In this document: positions 52,776 through 61,069 of the stretch, piece after piece
How the letters are laid out: every line of letters starts with the position of its first letter
Numbering within the stretch: position 1 is the first letter of the stretch
Assembly: GCF_026248825.1 (NCBI RefSeq)
Contig: NZ_CP110973.1
Location: 3,615,001 to 3,679,000 of the forward strand
Source of the DNA: Larkinella insperata
GTDB lineage: Bacteria; Bacteroidota; Bacteroidia; Cytophagales; Spirosomataceae
Direction: 5' to 3'
DNA: 64,000 nt
Translations under genes and position numbers: made by a program
Notes under the pieces: generated by a model
Database searches by the model: none
What the model saw: the letters and a program-made list of their open reading frames with translations, nothing else
Told to the model about the DNA's origin: nothing

Positions 52776-54377
52776 ATGAAAAAAGTATTTCCCCGGTATT
52801 TCGTTTTTCTCCTTCTCTGGCTGCTGGCCGGTTCGGGCAAGGCGCAGGATTTCGTGCTCAAAACCGCGGCTTTCAAACCGTACGTAACGGCCTTCAACGA
52901 AAACGACGAGGAGCTTTACAAGCAACTGATTCCGAACGACAAAGCCTGGGAGTTTCTGGCTGCGAACGTTCCGCTGTTTGAATGCCCGGACAAGCAACTG
53001 GAGCAAACCTATTATTTCCGCTGGTGGACGTTTCGGAAACACCTCAAACAGACGCCCGCCGGTTACATCGTCACCGAATTTCTGCCGGATGTGGGCTGGG
53101 CCGGGAAGTATAATTCCATCAACTGTCCGGCGGGTCATCATTTCTACGAAGGGCGCTGGCTGCGCGATGGTCATTACCTGAAAGACTACGCTCGGTTCTG
53201 GTTTCGGGGCGGGGCAAGTCCGCGTTCCTACAGTTCCTGGGCCGCCGATGCCATCAGCGCCTTTGGGAAAGTCCATCCCGACAAGGCGTTTCTGACCGAC
53301 TTGCTGCCCGATCTGGTGACGGATTTTCGGGAGTGGGAGAAAAGCAGGCTCGACTCGACCGGCCTGTTCTGGCAAACTGACAACCGCGACGGTATGGAAG
53401 TTTCCGTCGCGGGGCTGCTGGGCCAAGAAAATCAAGGGTACCGGGCCACCATCAACAGTTACATGTTTGGCAACGCTAAAGCGCTGGTGACCATTGCCGA
53501 AATGGCGGGCAACAAAACCGTTGCGGACGAGTACACGAAAAAAGCCGCCACCATTCGGCGGCAGATTCTAACCCGGCTGTGGGACGAAAAGGCGAAATTT
53601 TTCAAGGTTATTCCGCGCGGAACCGGCTCGCTGACCCGCGCCGACGTTCGCGAGCTGCACGGCTTTACGCCCTGGTACTTTTCAATTCCCGACGAAAAAC
53701 ACGCCATTGCCTGGGCGCAACTGACCGACGAACGGGGCTTCTGGGCACCCTACGGGCCGACATCCACCGAGCAGCGGCATCCCGGTTTTCGGATCGCGTA
53801 CGAAGGGCACGAGTGCCAGTGGAACGGTCCGAGCTGGCCTTTTTCCACGACCATTACGCTGACGGCACTGGCCAATTTATTGAACGATTGCAACCAGAAC
53901 GTCATGAGCAAGCGCGATTTCTGGAACCTGCTGACGGCCTACAGCCGCTCGCAGCAGCGGATTCTGGAAAACGGGGAACGTGTCCCGTGGATTGACGAAA
54001 ACCTGAATCCGTACACCGGCGACTGGATTTCCCGGACGCGTTTATCGACGATGGAAAACGGAAGCTGGTCGACGAAAAAAGGGGGGCGGGAGCGCGGCAA
54101 AGACTACAACCATTCGGCGTTTTGTGATCACATTATTTCCGGTCTGATCGGTATTCGGCCCAGCCACGGTAAGGCGTTGGTGATTAATCCGCTTTTACCG
54201 GAAAACACCTGGGACTACTTTTGCCTGGACCGGGTACCGTACCACGGGAAGACGCTCACGGTTTTGTACGATAAAACCGGAGACAAGTACGGAAAAGGCC
54301 GTGGACTTCGAATTTTTGTCGATGGAGTAGAAAAAGCGTCGGCGGCCACCTTACAACGTATCACGGTATCCATCTGA
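52776..54377 (+). CDS. Secreted (alpha/alpha)6-barrel glycoside hydrolase, MGH1/GH63-like
   Basis: A 533-residue exported protein (signal peptide ending at GKAQ, about residue 23). It resembles the (alpha/alpha)6 glycosidase fold seen in GH63, trehalase-like and mannosylglycerate-hydrolase-like domains: YYFRWWTFRKHLKQTPAGYIVTEFLPDVGWAG near the N-terminus, then FWQTDNRDGMEVSVAG, EGHECQWNGPSWPFSTTITLTALANLL and PWIDENLNPYTGDWISR, with clustered Asp, Glu and Trp that could form the active site. I start at ATG 52776; the long frame from 52638 overlaps the previous gene and has no signal peptide. Substrate unknown; the context suggests a plant cell-wall glycan. Confidence 0.8.
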   Translation: MKKVFPRYFVFLLLWLLAGSGKAQDFVLKTAAFKPYVTAFNENDEELYKQLIPNDKAWEFLAANVPLFECPDKQLEQTYYFRWWTFRKHLKQTPAGYIVTEFLPDVGWAGKYNSINCPAGHHFYEGRWLRDGHYLKDYARFWFRGGASPRSYSSWAADAISAFGKVHPDKAFLTDLLPDLVTDFREWEKSRLDSTGLFWQTDNRDGMEVSVAGLLGQENQGYRATINSYMFGNAKALVTIAEMAGNKTVADEYTKKAATIRRQILTRLWDEKAKFFKVIPRGTGSLTRADVRELHGFTPWYFSIPDEKHAIAWAQLTDERGFWAPYGPTSTEQRHPGFRIAYEGHECQWNGPSWPFSTTITLTALANLLNDCNQNVMSKRDFWNLLTAYSRSQQRILENGERVPWIDENLNPYTGDWISRTRLSTMENGSWSTKKGGRERGKDYNHSAFCDHIISGLIGIRPSHGKALVINPLLPENTWDYFCLDRVPYHGKTLTVLYDKTGDKYGKGRGLRIFVDGVEKASAATLQRITVSI

Positions 54378-54433
54378 ACCCAGTTAGTCGGTTTGGTGAG
54401 CCGAACCCAAAAATCTTTTAATTCGCAATGCAC

Positions 54434-56443
54434 ATGAAAATTAGCTTTTCGATGCTCCTGCTGGGCCTGACGCTGACGGCGACGGGGCAGCCGAAAAAAA
54501 CACCGGCCACCAGCTACCAGGCGGCCCGCGCCCCGCTGCGCCCGAACGCGTATCAGGAATTGCCGCTCGGGGCCATTAAGCCGCAGGGCTGGCTCCGGGA
54601 AATGCTGGTCCGGCAGAAAACCGGCTCGACCGGCCAGCTGGACCGGCTGTATCCGCTGGTGATGAATGAGCGCAACGGCTGGCTCGGGGGCGACGGTGAT
54701 CAGTGGGAGCGGGGGCCGTACTGGATCGACGGGCTGCTGCCACTAGCCTACATTCTGGACGACAACGAGTTGATTGCAAAGGCCAAGCCGTGGGTTGAAT
54801 GGGCGCTCAAGAGCCAGCAGCCCGACGGGTATTTTGGCCCCTCGAAAGACTACGGACCTGAACCGGGTGTGCAGCGCGACAACAGCCGCGACTGGTGGCC
54901 CAAAATGGTGATGCTGAAAATTCTGAAGCAGTATTATTCAGCCACCGGCGATCAGCGGGTAATCCGCCTGATGACCAATTACTTCAAGTACCAATTGAAA
55001 GAATTGCCGCAGAAACCGCTCGACCACTGGACATTCTGGGCGCGCTACCGGGGCGGTGATAACCTGATGGTGGTTTACTGGCTCTACAACATCACCGGCG
55101 ACAAATTTCTGCTCGATCTGGGCGATCTGATTCACAAACAGACTTTCGATTACACGAACGGTTTTCTGAACACCGATATGCTGTCCCGGGCCGGAAGCAT
55201 TCACTGCGTCAACCTGGCGCAGGGCATCAAGGCACCGATTATTTATTACCAGCACCACCCGGAGCAGAAGTACCTGGACGCCGTGGACAAGGGCTTTGCC
55301 GACATCCGGAAATTTAACGGCATGGCGCACGGCTTGTACGGCGGTGACGAAGCCCTGCACGGCAACAACCCGACGCAGGGTTCGGAGCTGTGTTCGGCGG
55401 TGGAAATGATGTTTTCGCTGGAAAGTATGCTCGAAATCACCGGAAAAGTGGGCTTTGCCGATCACATCGAAAAAATTGCGTTCAACGCGCTGCCGGCCCA
55501 GGTGTCCGACGATTACATGACCCGCCAGTATTTCCAGCAGGCCAATCAGGTGATGGCTACCCGTCTGACGCGCAATTTCGACGTTAACCACAGCGGTACG
55601 GATTTGTGCTTTGGGTTGCTTTCGGGGTATCCGTGCTGCACTTCGAACATGCACCAGGGCTGGCCCAAATTCACGCAGAATTTGTGGTACGTAACCCCCG
55701 ACAAGGGAATGGCGGCCCTGCTCTACGCGCCCAGTGAAGTAAAGGCGACCGTCGGCAGCGGCACGGAGGTTTCTTTCAGGGAGGAAACGAATTATCCTTT
55801 TGAAGAAACCGTCAAATTCACGCTGAACGCGCCCAAAACCGTATCCTTTCCGTTCCACCTGCGGGTGCCGCAGTGGTGCAGGAAAGCGTCGATCAAAATC
55901 AACGGGAAAGTCTGGCGGGAAGTCGAGGGCAATCAGGTGGTCAAAATCGATCGGGAGTGGAAATCGGGCGACGTGGTGGAACTGGACCTGCCGATGCACA
56001 TCAAAAAAGACATCTGGTTTGAAAATTCGATGTCGGTGGAGCGCGGGCCAATCGTTTACGGGCTGAAAATCGGGGAGGAAAGCAAGCTGGTCAAAAACGA
56101 CAAAGATCCGGTTGATTACGGGGCCTCCTACGTGGAAGTTCGGCCGACGACGCCCTGGAACTACGGGCTGATTCAGGTGCCGGATAACAAACTGGAAGAA
56201 AGCTACAAAGTGGAAAAGAAAGGCCCCGTTTCCCGGTATCCCTGGAACCCGGAAAGCGCGCCGATCCAGATTAAAACGCGGGCCAAACGGATTCCGTCCT
56301 GGGGTTTATACAACGAAATGACCGGTCAGATTCCGTACAGCATCACGTACAACCTGGAAACCGGCCCGGAAGAAGAAATTACGTTGATTCCGTACGGCTG
56401 CACCAGCCTGCGCATTTCCCAGTTTCCGGTTGTCAGAAAATAA
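54434..56443 (+). CDS. GH127-like (DUF1680) beta-L-arabinofuranosidase-type enzyme 1
   Basis: A 669-residue exported glycosidase (signal peptide ending GQP, about residue 19) of the DUF1680/GH127 superfamily. The zinc-binding residues of characterised GH127 enzymes (Glu, Cys, Cys, nucleophile Cys) have counterparts at Glu318 and Cys320 in GSELC and Cys401-Cys402 in GYPCCTSNMHQGW. The (alpha/alpha)6 barrel begins with LPLGAIKPQGWLREML and GPYWIDGLLPLAY and a beta-sandwich covers the last 200 residues. Beta-L-arabinofuranoside release is likely in the superfamily, but substrates vary. An ATG at 54428 is also possible. A close relative follows. Confidence 0.9.
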   Translation: MKISFSMLLLGLTLTATGQPKKTPATSYQAARAPLRPNAYQELPLGAIKPQGWLREMLVRQKTGSTGQLDRLYPLVMNERNGWLGGDGDQWERGPYWIDGLLPLAYILDDNELIAKAKPWVEWALKSQQPDGYFGPSKDYGPEPGVQRDNSRDWWPKMVMLKILKQYYSATGDQRVIRLMTNYFKYQLKELPQKPLDHWTFWARYRGGDNLMVVYWLYNITGDKFLLDLGDLIHKQTFDYTNGFLNTDMLSRAGSIHCVNLAQGIKAPIIYYQHHPEQKYLDAVDKGFADIRKFNGMAHGLYGGDEALHGNNPTQGSELCSAVEMMFSLESMLEITGKVGFADHIEKIAFNALPAQVSDDYMTRQYFQQANQVMATRLTRNFDVNHSGTDLCFGLLSGYPCCTSNMHQGWPKFTQNLWYVTPDKGMAALLYAPSEVKATVGSGTEVSFREETNYPFEETVKFTLNAPKTVSFPFHLRVPQWCRKASIKINGKVWREVEGNQVVKIDREWKSGDVVELDLPMHIKKDIWFENSMSVERGPIVYGLKIGEESKLVKNDKDPVDYGASYVEVRPTTPWNYGLIQVPDNKLEESYKVEKKGPVSRYPWNPESAPIQIKTRAKRIPSWGLYNEMTGQIPYSITYNLETGPEEEITLIPYGCTSLRISQFPVVRK

Positions 56444-56523
56444 AGAAGGATTATCCACACCATTTTTTCAAAAAACTCCACGGCAATAACGTGGTTCATC
56501 GGCAGTTTTTGCAATACGCATTT

Positions 56524-58557
56524 ATGAAAAAGATCCTTTCCCTAACCCTGGCTGGTCTTTTTGTATCGGTTTCCGTAACAGCCCAATCGCCCAAACCCGT
56601 GCCCGAAAAATACCGGGAGTTGCCGCTCTCGGCCATCAAACCGACCGGCTGGCTGCGTAACCAGTTGCAGATCATGCGCAACGGCACCACCGGCCATCTC
56701 GACGAGGTGCACGCCAAAATCGGCAACGACAACGGCTGGCTGGGTGGCAAAGGCGATGCCTGGGAGGAAACACCCTACTGGCTCGACGGCGCGGTGCCGC
56801 TGGCGTACCTGCTGGACGACAAACCGTTGCAGCAGAAAGTCAAAAAATACATCGACTGGGTGATTGACAACCAGCGACCCTCCGGTTATTTTGGCGCGAT
56901 TACCAAGGATGAGCGGGAGAAGAACATCAAAGTAGACGTGGCCAACTGCGCGTCGGGCGACGACTGGTGGCCCAAAATGGTGATGCTGAAAGTAGTTCAG
57001 CAGTATTATACGGCCACGAACGACCCGCGCGCGATCCCGTTCATGACGAAATATTTCAAGTACCAGTTGCAGGCGCTGAAAAGCTGCCCGGTGGGCAAGT
57101 GGACTGAGTGGGCTACCTCGCGCGGAACCGACAACGTGATGATGACGCAGTGGCTGTACGGCCTAACGGGCGACAAATCGCTGCTCGAACTGGCGGCCCT
57201 GATCGAGTCGCAGAGTTTTCCGTGGAGCGACTGGCTGGGCAACCGCGACTGGGTGATCGGCGCTGCCGCCCAGCAAAACGAAGACCACTGGATGCGCCGT
57301 CACGCTGTCAACGTCGGGATGGCCTTGAAAGCTCCGGCCATCAATTACCAGCGGACGGGCGACCCAAAGTACCTCAAATCGCTCAAAACCGGCTTCAACG
57401 ACCTGATGACGCTGCACGGTTTGCCGATGGGCATTTTCTCCGGTGACGAAGACCTGCACGGCAACGACCCGACCCAGGGCGTGGAGCTTTGTACCATTGT
57501 GGAGTCGATGTATTCGCTGGAAAAAATCATCGGCATCACCGGCGATCCGCACTACATGGACGCCCTGGAACGCATGACGTTCAACGCCCTGCCGACGCAG
57601 ACCACCGACGATTACAACGCCAAGCAGTATTTTCAGATTGCCAATCAGGTGCACGTCAAGCGGGGCGTTTTTAATTTCTCGTTACCATTTGGCCGGGAAA
57701 TGAACAACGTGTTCGGGATGCGGAGCGGCTACACCTGCTGCCTCGCCAACATGCACCAGGGCTGGACGAAATTTGCCGCCCACCTGTGGTACGCCACCGG
57801 TACGCCGGGGCGGCCGGACAATGGCCTGGCGGCTCTGGCCTACAGCCCAAACAACGTCACGGCGAAAGTGGGCGCGAAGAACACCGAGGTAACCATTCGG
57901 GAAACGACCCGCTATCCGTTTGAGGAAGGTATTCAACTCGAATTGGCGACGGCTTCGAACGTGGCGTTTCCGTTGCATCTGCGCATCCCGTCGTGGTGCC
58001 GGAAAGCGACGGTGACCGTCAACGGGGAAAACGTGCAGACGCCCGAAGGGGGACAGGTCATTGTCTTGAACCGGACCTGGAAGAACGGCGATCGGGTAAC
58101 GCTGACCTTTCCAATGGCCGTCAGTACCTCCAACTGGGGCCGTAATTCGCGGGCGGTGGAGCGCGGGCCGCTGGTGTACGCCCTGAAGCTGGAAGAAACC
58201 TGGGAAAAGGAAACCGAAAAAGACGAAGGTGATTACTTCAACGTGTTTCCGAAAGGCGATTGGAACTACGGTTTGATCGATAAAATTGTGAAAGACCCGG
58301 CAGCCAATCTGGACGTAAAAACCGTCAAACCCATTACCGACTCGTTTGTCTGGAACCTGCAAAATGCGCCCATCGAGATTCGGGCGTCGGCCAGGAAGAT
58401 TCCCGGCTGGAAGATCGTCAACGACGTAGTGCCCCAGCCCGTCACGGATCGCAACGGCCATTTTGTGGGCAAGGTGGATGAGGAACTGGAGACGATTACG
58501 CTCGTGCCCTACGGTTGCACGAAGGTCCGGGTGGTGGCGTTTCCGGTGGTGAAGTAA
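56524..58557 (+). CDS. GH127-like (DUF1680) enzyme 2
   Basis: A 677-residue paralogue of the preceding enzyme (signal peptide ending VTAQ). The same landmarks are present: LPLSAIKPTGWLRNQL, TPYWLDGAVPLAY, a VELC block with Glu321 and Cys323, and GYTCCLANMHQGW with Cys405-Cys406, so the zinc site is complete. Differences include an insertion around residues 130-145 and a different exit region (SFPWSDWLGNRDWV), which suggests another linkage or side chain of the same polymer. Start at ATG 56524; the frame from 56491 lacks a signal peptide. Exact substrate unknown. Confidence 0.9.
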   Translation: MKKILSLTLAGLFVSVSVTAQSPKPVPEKYRELPLSAIKPTGWLRNQLQIMRNGTTGHLDEVHAKIGNDNGWLGGKGDAWEETPYWLDGAVPLAYLLDDKPLQQKVKKYIDWVIDNQRPSGYFGAITKDEREKNIKVDVANCASGDDWWPKMVMLKVVQQYYTATNDPRAIPFMTKYFKYQLQALKSCPVGKWTEWATSRGTDNVMMTQWLYGLTGDKSLLELAALIESQSFPWSDWLGNRDWVIGAAAQQNEDHWMRRHAVNVGMALKAPAINYQRTGDPKYLKSLKTGFNDLMTLHGLPMGIFSGDEDLHGNDPTQGVELCTIVESMYSLEKIIGITGDPHYMDALERMTFNALPTQTTDDYNAKQYFQIANQVHVKRGVFNFSLPFGREMNNVFGMRSGYTCCLANMHQGWTKFAAHLWYATGTPGRPDNGLAALAYSPNNVTAKVGAKNTEVTIRETTRYPFEEGIQLELATASNVAFPLHLRIPSWCRKATVTVNGENVQTPEGGQVIVLNRTWKNGDRVTLTFPMAVSTSNWGRNSRAVERGPLVYALKLEETWEKETEKDEGDYFNVFPKGDWNYGLIDKIVKDPAANLDVKTVKPITDSFVWNLQNAPIEIRASARKIPGWKIVNDVVPQPVTDRNGHFVGKVDEELETITLVPYGCTKVRVVAFPVVK

Positions 58558-58582
58558 CGTCTAGTCTTAGTACTAACCCGCT

Positions 58583-58930
58583 ATGAACAAACCGATTGGT
58601 AAGCAAACCGCCGACCATTATTCGTGGGGGAACCACTGCGATAGCTGGGTCCTGGCCGATACCGAAGGGCTTTCCGTGAAAGAAGAAAGCATGCCAGCCG
58701 CAACAAGAGAGCAGTTGCATTTTCATAGCCATGCTCAGCAATTTTTCTATATTCTGAGGGGAACGGCCACCTTTTACGTGGACACGGAGAAAATGGTTGT
58801 TGCGGCTCATCGGGGCATTTTGATCAATCCCCCAACGCAGCACTACATTGCCAACGAAACCGACGATCGGCTTGAGTTTCTGGTGATCTCGCAGCCGACA
58901 ACGACGAATGACAGAACAACGGTTGGTTGA
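58583..58930 (+). CDS. Small cupin-domain protein
   Basis: A 115-residue single-domain cupin: metal ligands in EQLHFHSHAQQFFYILRGTATFYVD (three His and a Gln/Glu) and NPPTQHYIANETDD near the C-terminus. Cytoplasmic, no signal peptide. It ends the enzyme operon and is followed by a terminator. Small cupins next to sugar-degradation genes often bind or isomerise sugars, but this one has no diagnostic active-site feature beyond the metal motif. Confidence 0.87.
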   Translation: MNKPIGKQTADHYSWGNHCDSWVLADTEGLSVKEESMPAATREQLHFHSHAQQFFYILRGTATFYVDTEKMVVAAHRGILINPPTQHYIANETDDRLEFLVISQPTTTNDRTTVG

Positions 58931-58952
58931 AGAATAAGCCGTCACTGGTAGG

Positions 58953-58988
58953 AAAAGCACCACGTCAAACCGGCGTGGTGCTTTTTTT
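58953..58988 (+). terminator. Terminator closing the second sugar operon
   Basis: A 12-bp perfect stem (AAAAGCACCACG and its complement, 9-base loop) followed directly by a seven-T run, 23 bases after the cupin stop. Confidence 0.92.
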
Positions 58989-59051
58989 GCTTTTATCAAA
59001 AAATCTGCATCCAACCCGCAGGATTTCTCCAACTTTCGCACCTAATCCCGT

Positions 59052-59657
59052 GTGTTCACCTTTAACGATACCGCCCGTTTGCAGGAGTCCGAACTAATCG
59101 CTGCGCTGAAAGCCGGCCGGGAGTCGGCGTTCCGGATGCTTGTTGAAATGCATCAGGGTAAGGTCTATAACACCGCTCTGGCGATTGTGCAGCAATCCGA
59201 AGAAGCCGAGGACATTGCGCAGGAGGTTTTTGTGGAGGTTTACCAGACCATTGGGCAGTTTCGCGAAGAAGCCCGGCTGACCACCTGGCTCTACCGCATC
59301 ACGACCACGAAAGCCCTGGCGCACCTGCGGAAACGGAAAGCGCAGAAACGGTTTTCGCTGCTGACGAGCTTGTTTGGCGTGAACAACGAAGTGCTGCACG
59401 ACCCGCCCGATTTTCAGCATCCCGGCGTTTCGCTGGAACAGCAGGAGGAGATGGGCACCCTGTTCAAAGCCATCAACCGGCTGGCCGATTCGCAGAAAGT
59501 CGCCTTCGTTTTACATTATGTTGAAGAACAGAGCCACCGCGAAATTGCGGAGGTCATGCAGGTAACGGTGTCGGCGGTGGAGTCGCTGCTGCACCGGGCC
59601 AAGCAGAATTTACGCAAACAATTGACCCCGTTTTATCAGGAAAGAAAGACCCCGTGA
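59052..59657 (+). CDS. ECF RNA polymerase sigma factor, second locus
   Basis: A 201-residue ECF sigma factor: region 2 in AFRMLVEMHQGKVYNTALAIVQQSEEAEDIAQEVFVEVYQTIGQFREEARLTTWLYRITTTKAL and region 4 in LADSQKVAFVLHYVEEQSHREIAEVMQVTVSAVESLLHRAKQNLR. The start is GTG at 59052, without a closer ATG. Its partner genes differ from the FecR system: the next gene encodes a short protein with one membrane helix that is a likely anti-sigma factor, and three envelope proteins follow in the same direction. Signal unknown. Confidence 0.94.
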   Translation: MFTFNDTARLQESELIAALKAGRESAFRMLVEMHQGKVYNTALAIVQQSEEAEDIAQEVFVEVYQTIGQFREEARLTTWLYRITTTKALAHLRKRKAQKRFSLLTSLFGVNNEVLHDPPDFQHPGVSLEQQEEMGTLFKAINRLADSQKVAFVLHYVEEQSHREIAEVMQVTVSAVESLLHRAKQNLRKQLTPFYQERKTP

Positions 59658-59661
59658 CACC

Positions 59662-60003
59662 ATGAACCGAAACAGCGAAGATCAACCGTGGGAAGACCGG
59701 TTTAGGAAGTTGGGTAAACTCGACCGCGCCCAACCCCGGCCTTTTTTCTATGCCCGGCTGGAGGCCCGGCTGAAAGCAAAACTAAAAAACCAGAATGAGC
59801 CGTCGGAGGCTGCGGCTGTGTTGCCGTGGTGGCTGCAAAAACCGGCCTACGCCCTCGGAACGCTCGGCCTGCTGATCGCCATGAACGTAGCCGTGGCGCT
59901 TTGGCAGAACCGCCCTGCCGCGCCGGAAGCCGATCCCGGCACCTACGAGGCTTTTGTGCAGGATTATCAGTTGAACCACCAAACCGCTTTTGTCGATGAA
60001 TGA
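59662..60003 (+). CDS. Single-helix membrane protein, probable anti-sigma factor
   Basis: A 113-residue protein with a charged cytoplasmic N-terminus (about 55 residues, rich in Arg/Lys), one membrane helix at about 70-87 (YALGTLGLLIAMNVAVALW) and a short periplasmic tail. It begins four bases after the sigma-factor stop and overlaps the next gene by eight bases. Size, topology and position fit an anti-sigma factor, but I see no zinc-binding ZAS motif, so the call rests on context. Confidence 0.7.
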   Translation: MNRNSEDQPWEDRFRKLGKLDRAQPRPFFYARLEARLKAKLKNQNEPSEAAAVLPWWLQKPAYALGTLGLLIAMNVAVALWQNRPAAPEADPGTYEAFVQDYQLNHQTAFVDE

Positions 60004-60508
60004 TCGAAAACGCTACCGGCTGCTGGTCGGGATCATTGTCGCCCTGATGATGCTGAACGCCGGGCTGCTGGCCTGGATGTGGTTAGGCCCCCGGGCGCAC
60101 CGGCCGGGCCGCGGAGATGGGCGAACGTACCTGTCCAAAACCCTGGGCCTGTCGGACGAACAGCGGACGGTTTACCGGGTGATGCGCCAAAAGCATTTCC
60201 AGACCATCCGGCCCCTGCTGGATTCGCTGCGGCAGGAGCGCCGACGGTTTTTTGCGCTGGTCGACGATTCGACGCAAACCGAAGCGCAACTAATTCAGAA
60301 GGCCCGGCAACTGGAGGAAAAAAACGCCCGGCTGGACGTGCTGACCTTGCGGCATTTTCAGCAGGTGAGCGCCCTGTGCACGCCCGAGCAACGGAAAAAA
60401 CTCAAGCAGGTACTGGCCGAACGGCCGGGTTTTGGCCCGTACGGTGGCTCCGGCTGGCCGGGCCGCCACCGGGCTGATTCGAGCCGCGGGGACCGTTCTG
60501 AAAAATAA
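59996..60508 (+). CDS. Spy/CpxP-like periplasmic protein
   Basis: A 170-residue protein with one N-terminal hydrophobic segment (LLVGIIVALMMLNAGLLAWMW), after which a helical region resembles the Spy/CpxP family of periplasmic chaperones and heavy-metal sensors: two LTxxQ-like motifs are seen as LGLSDEQRTVYRVMRQKHFQTI and ALCTPEQRKKLKQVL. It ends in a Gly/Arg/Ser-rich tail (GPYGGSGWPGRHRADSSRGDRSEK). ATG 59996 overlaps the previous stop by eight bases. Together with its neighbours it suggests an envelope-stress or metal response. Confidence 0.78.
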   Translation: MNDRKRYRLLVGIIVALMMLNAGLLAWMWLGPRAHRPGRGDGRTYLSKTLGLSDEQRTVYRVMRQKHFQTIRPLLDSLRQERRRFFALVDDSTQTEAQLIQKARQLEEKNARLDVLTLRHFQQVSALCTPEQRKKLKQVLAERPGFGPYGGSGWPGRHRADSSRGDRSEK

Positions 60509-60584
60509 TCCCTTTTTTTCGCCGGTAGCCGCAGGGTTTTTTCCGAATTGACATCTAAACAGGACAACTAAACAAATGAACTGC

Positions 60585-60923
60585 ATGAAAAAAGTAATGT
60601 GTGTGGCCCTTTTGCTGGCGGGACTGACGGTTTTTGAAAGCAACGCCCAGAACGGACCGGGCGGGGGCCGGGGACGGATGCAGGGAATGACGCAGGTGGA
60701 AGAAAGCGCCCTGCCCGCGCCGGTAATGACCTACGTGAAGGACAAGTATCCCGGAATGACCGTCCGGCGAATTATGAAAGACAAAGAGGATAATTACAAC
60801 CTGGTGGTCGTGGCCGACACCACCCGCAAAATCGTGGTTTTTGACTCTAAGGGCACGTTTAAAGAAGAACGGGCCATGCGGGGCCGCCGGGGTGGACCGG
60901 GCGGTAACAATTCAAACAAATAA
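60585..60923 (+). CDS. Small secreted protein, PepSY-like
   Basis: A 112-residue exported protein (signal peptide ending at SNAQ, about residue 22) with a short beta/alpha domain resembling PepSY-type folds (APVMTYVKDKYPGMTVRRIMKDKEDNYNLVVVADTTRKIVVFDSKGTFKEE). Both flanks are Gly/Arg rich (GPGGGRGRMQG before, MRGRRGGPGGNNSNK after). The start is ATG 60585 (MKK); an in-frame ATG nine bases upstream is less likely. Function unknown. A perfect 11-bp inverted repeat lies in the gap to the next gene. Confidence 0.7.
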   Translation: MKKVMCVALLLAGLTVFESNAQNGPGGGRGRMQGMTQVEESALPAPVMTYVKDKYPGMTVRRIMKDKEDNYNLVVVADTTRKIVVFDSKGTFKEERAMRGRRGGPGGNNSNK

Positions 60924-60996
60924 GTCCGACAAGCTGTATAGGTTCTGATCCTCGTGTCAGGGTTATACTTCATCAACCATCTCGCCCATTCGTCGA

Positions 60997-61028
60997 CCGC
61001 CAGCGCAAGGGTTAGCCTGCGCTGGCGG
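60997..61028. repeat. 11-bp inverted repeat before the outer-membrane barrel gene
   Basis: CCGCCAGCGCA (60997-61007) and its complement (61018-61028) are perfect arms around a 10-base loop, 42 bases before the ATG at 61070. No T run follows. It may be an attenuator-like leader hairpin or regulator site. Confidence 0.55.
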
Positions 61029-61069
61029 AAGGCGTCCGAAGAATCCGCCTATTTTCATCCATTGAACAA

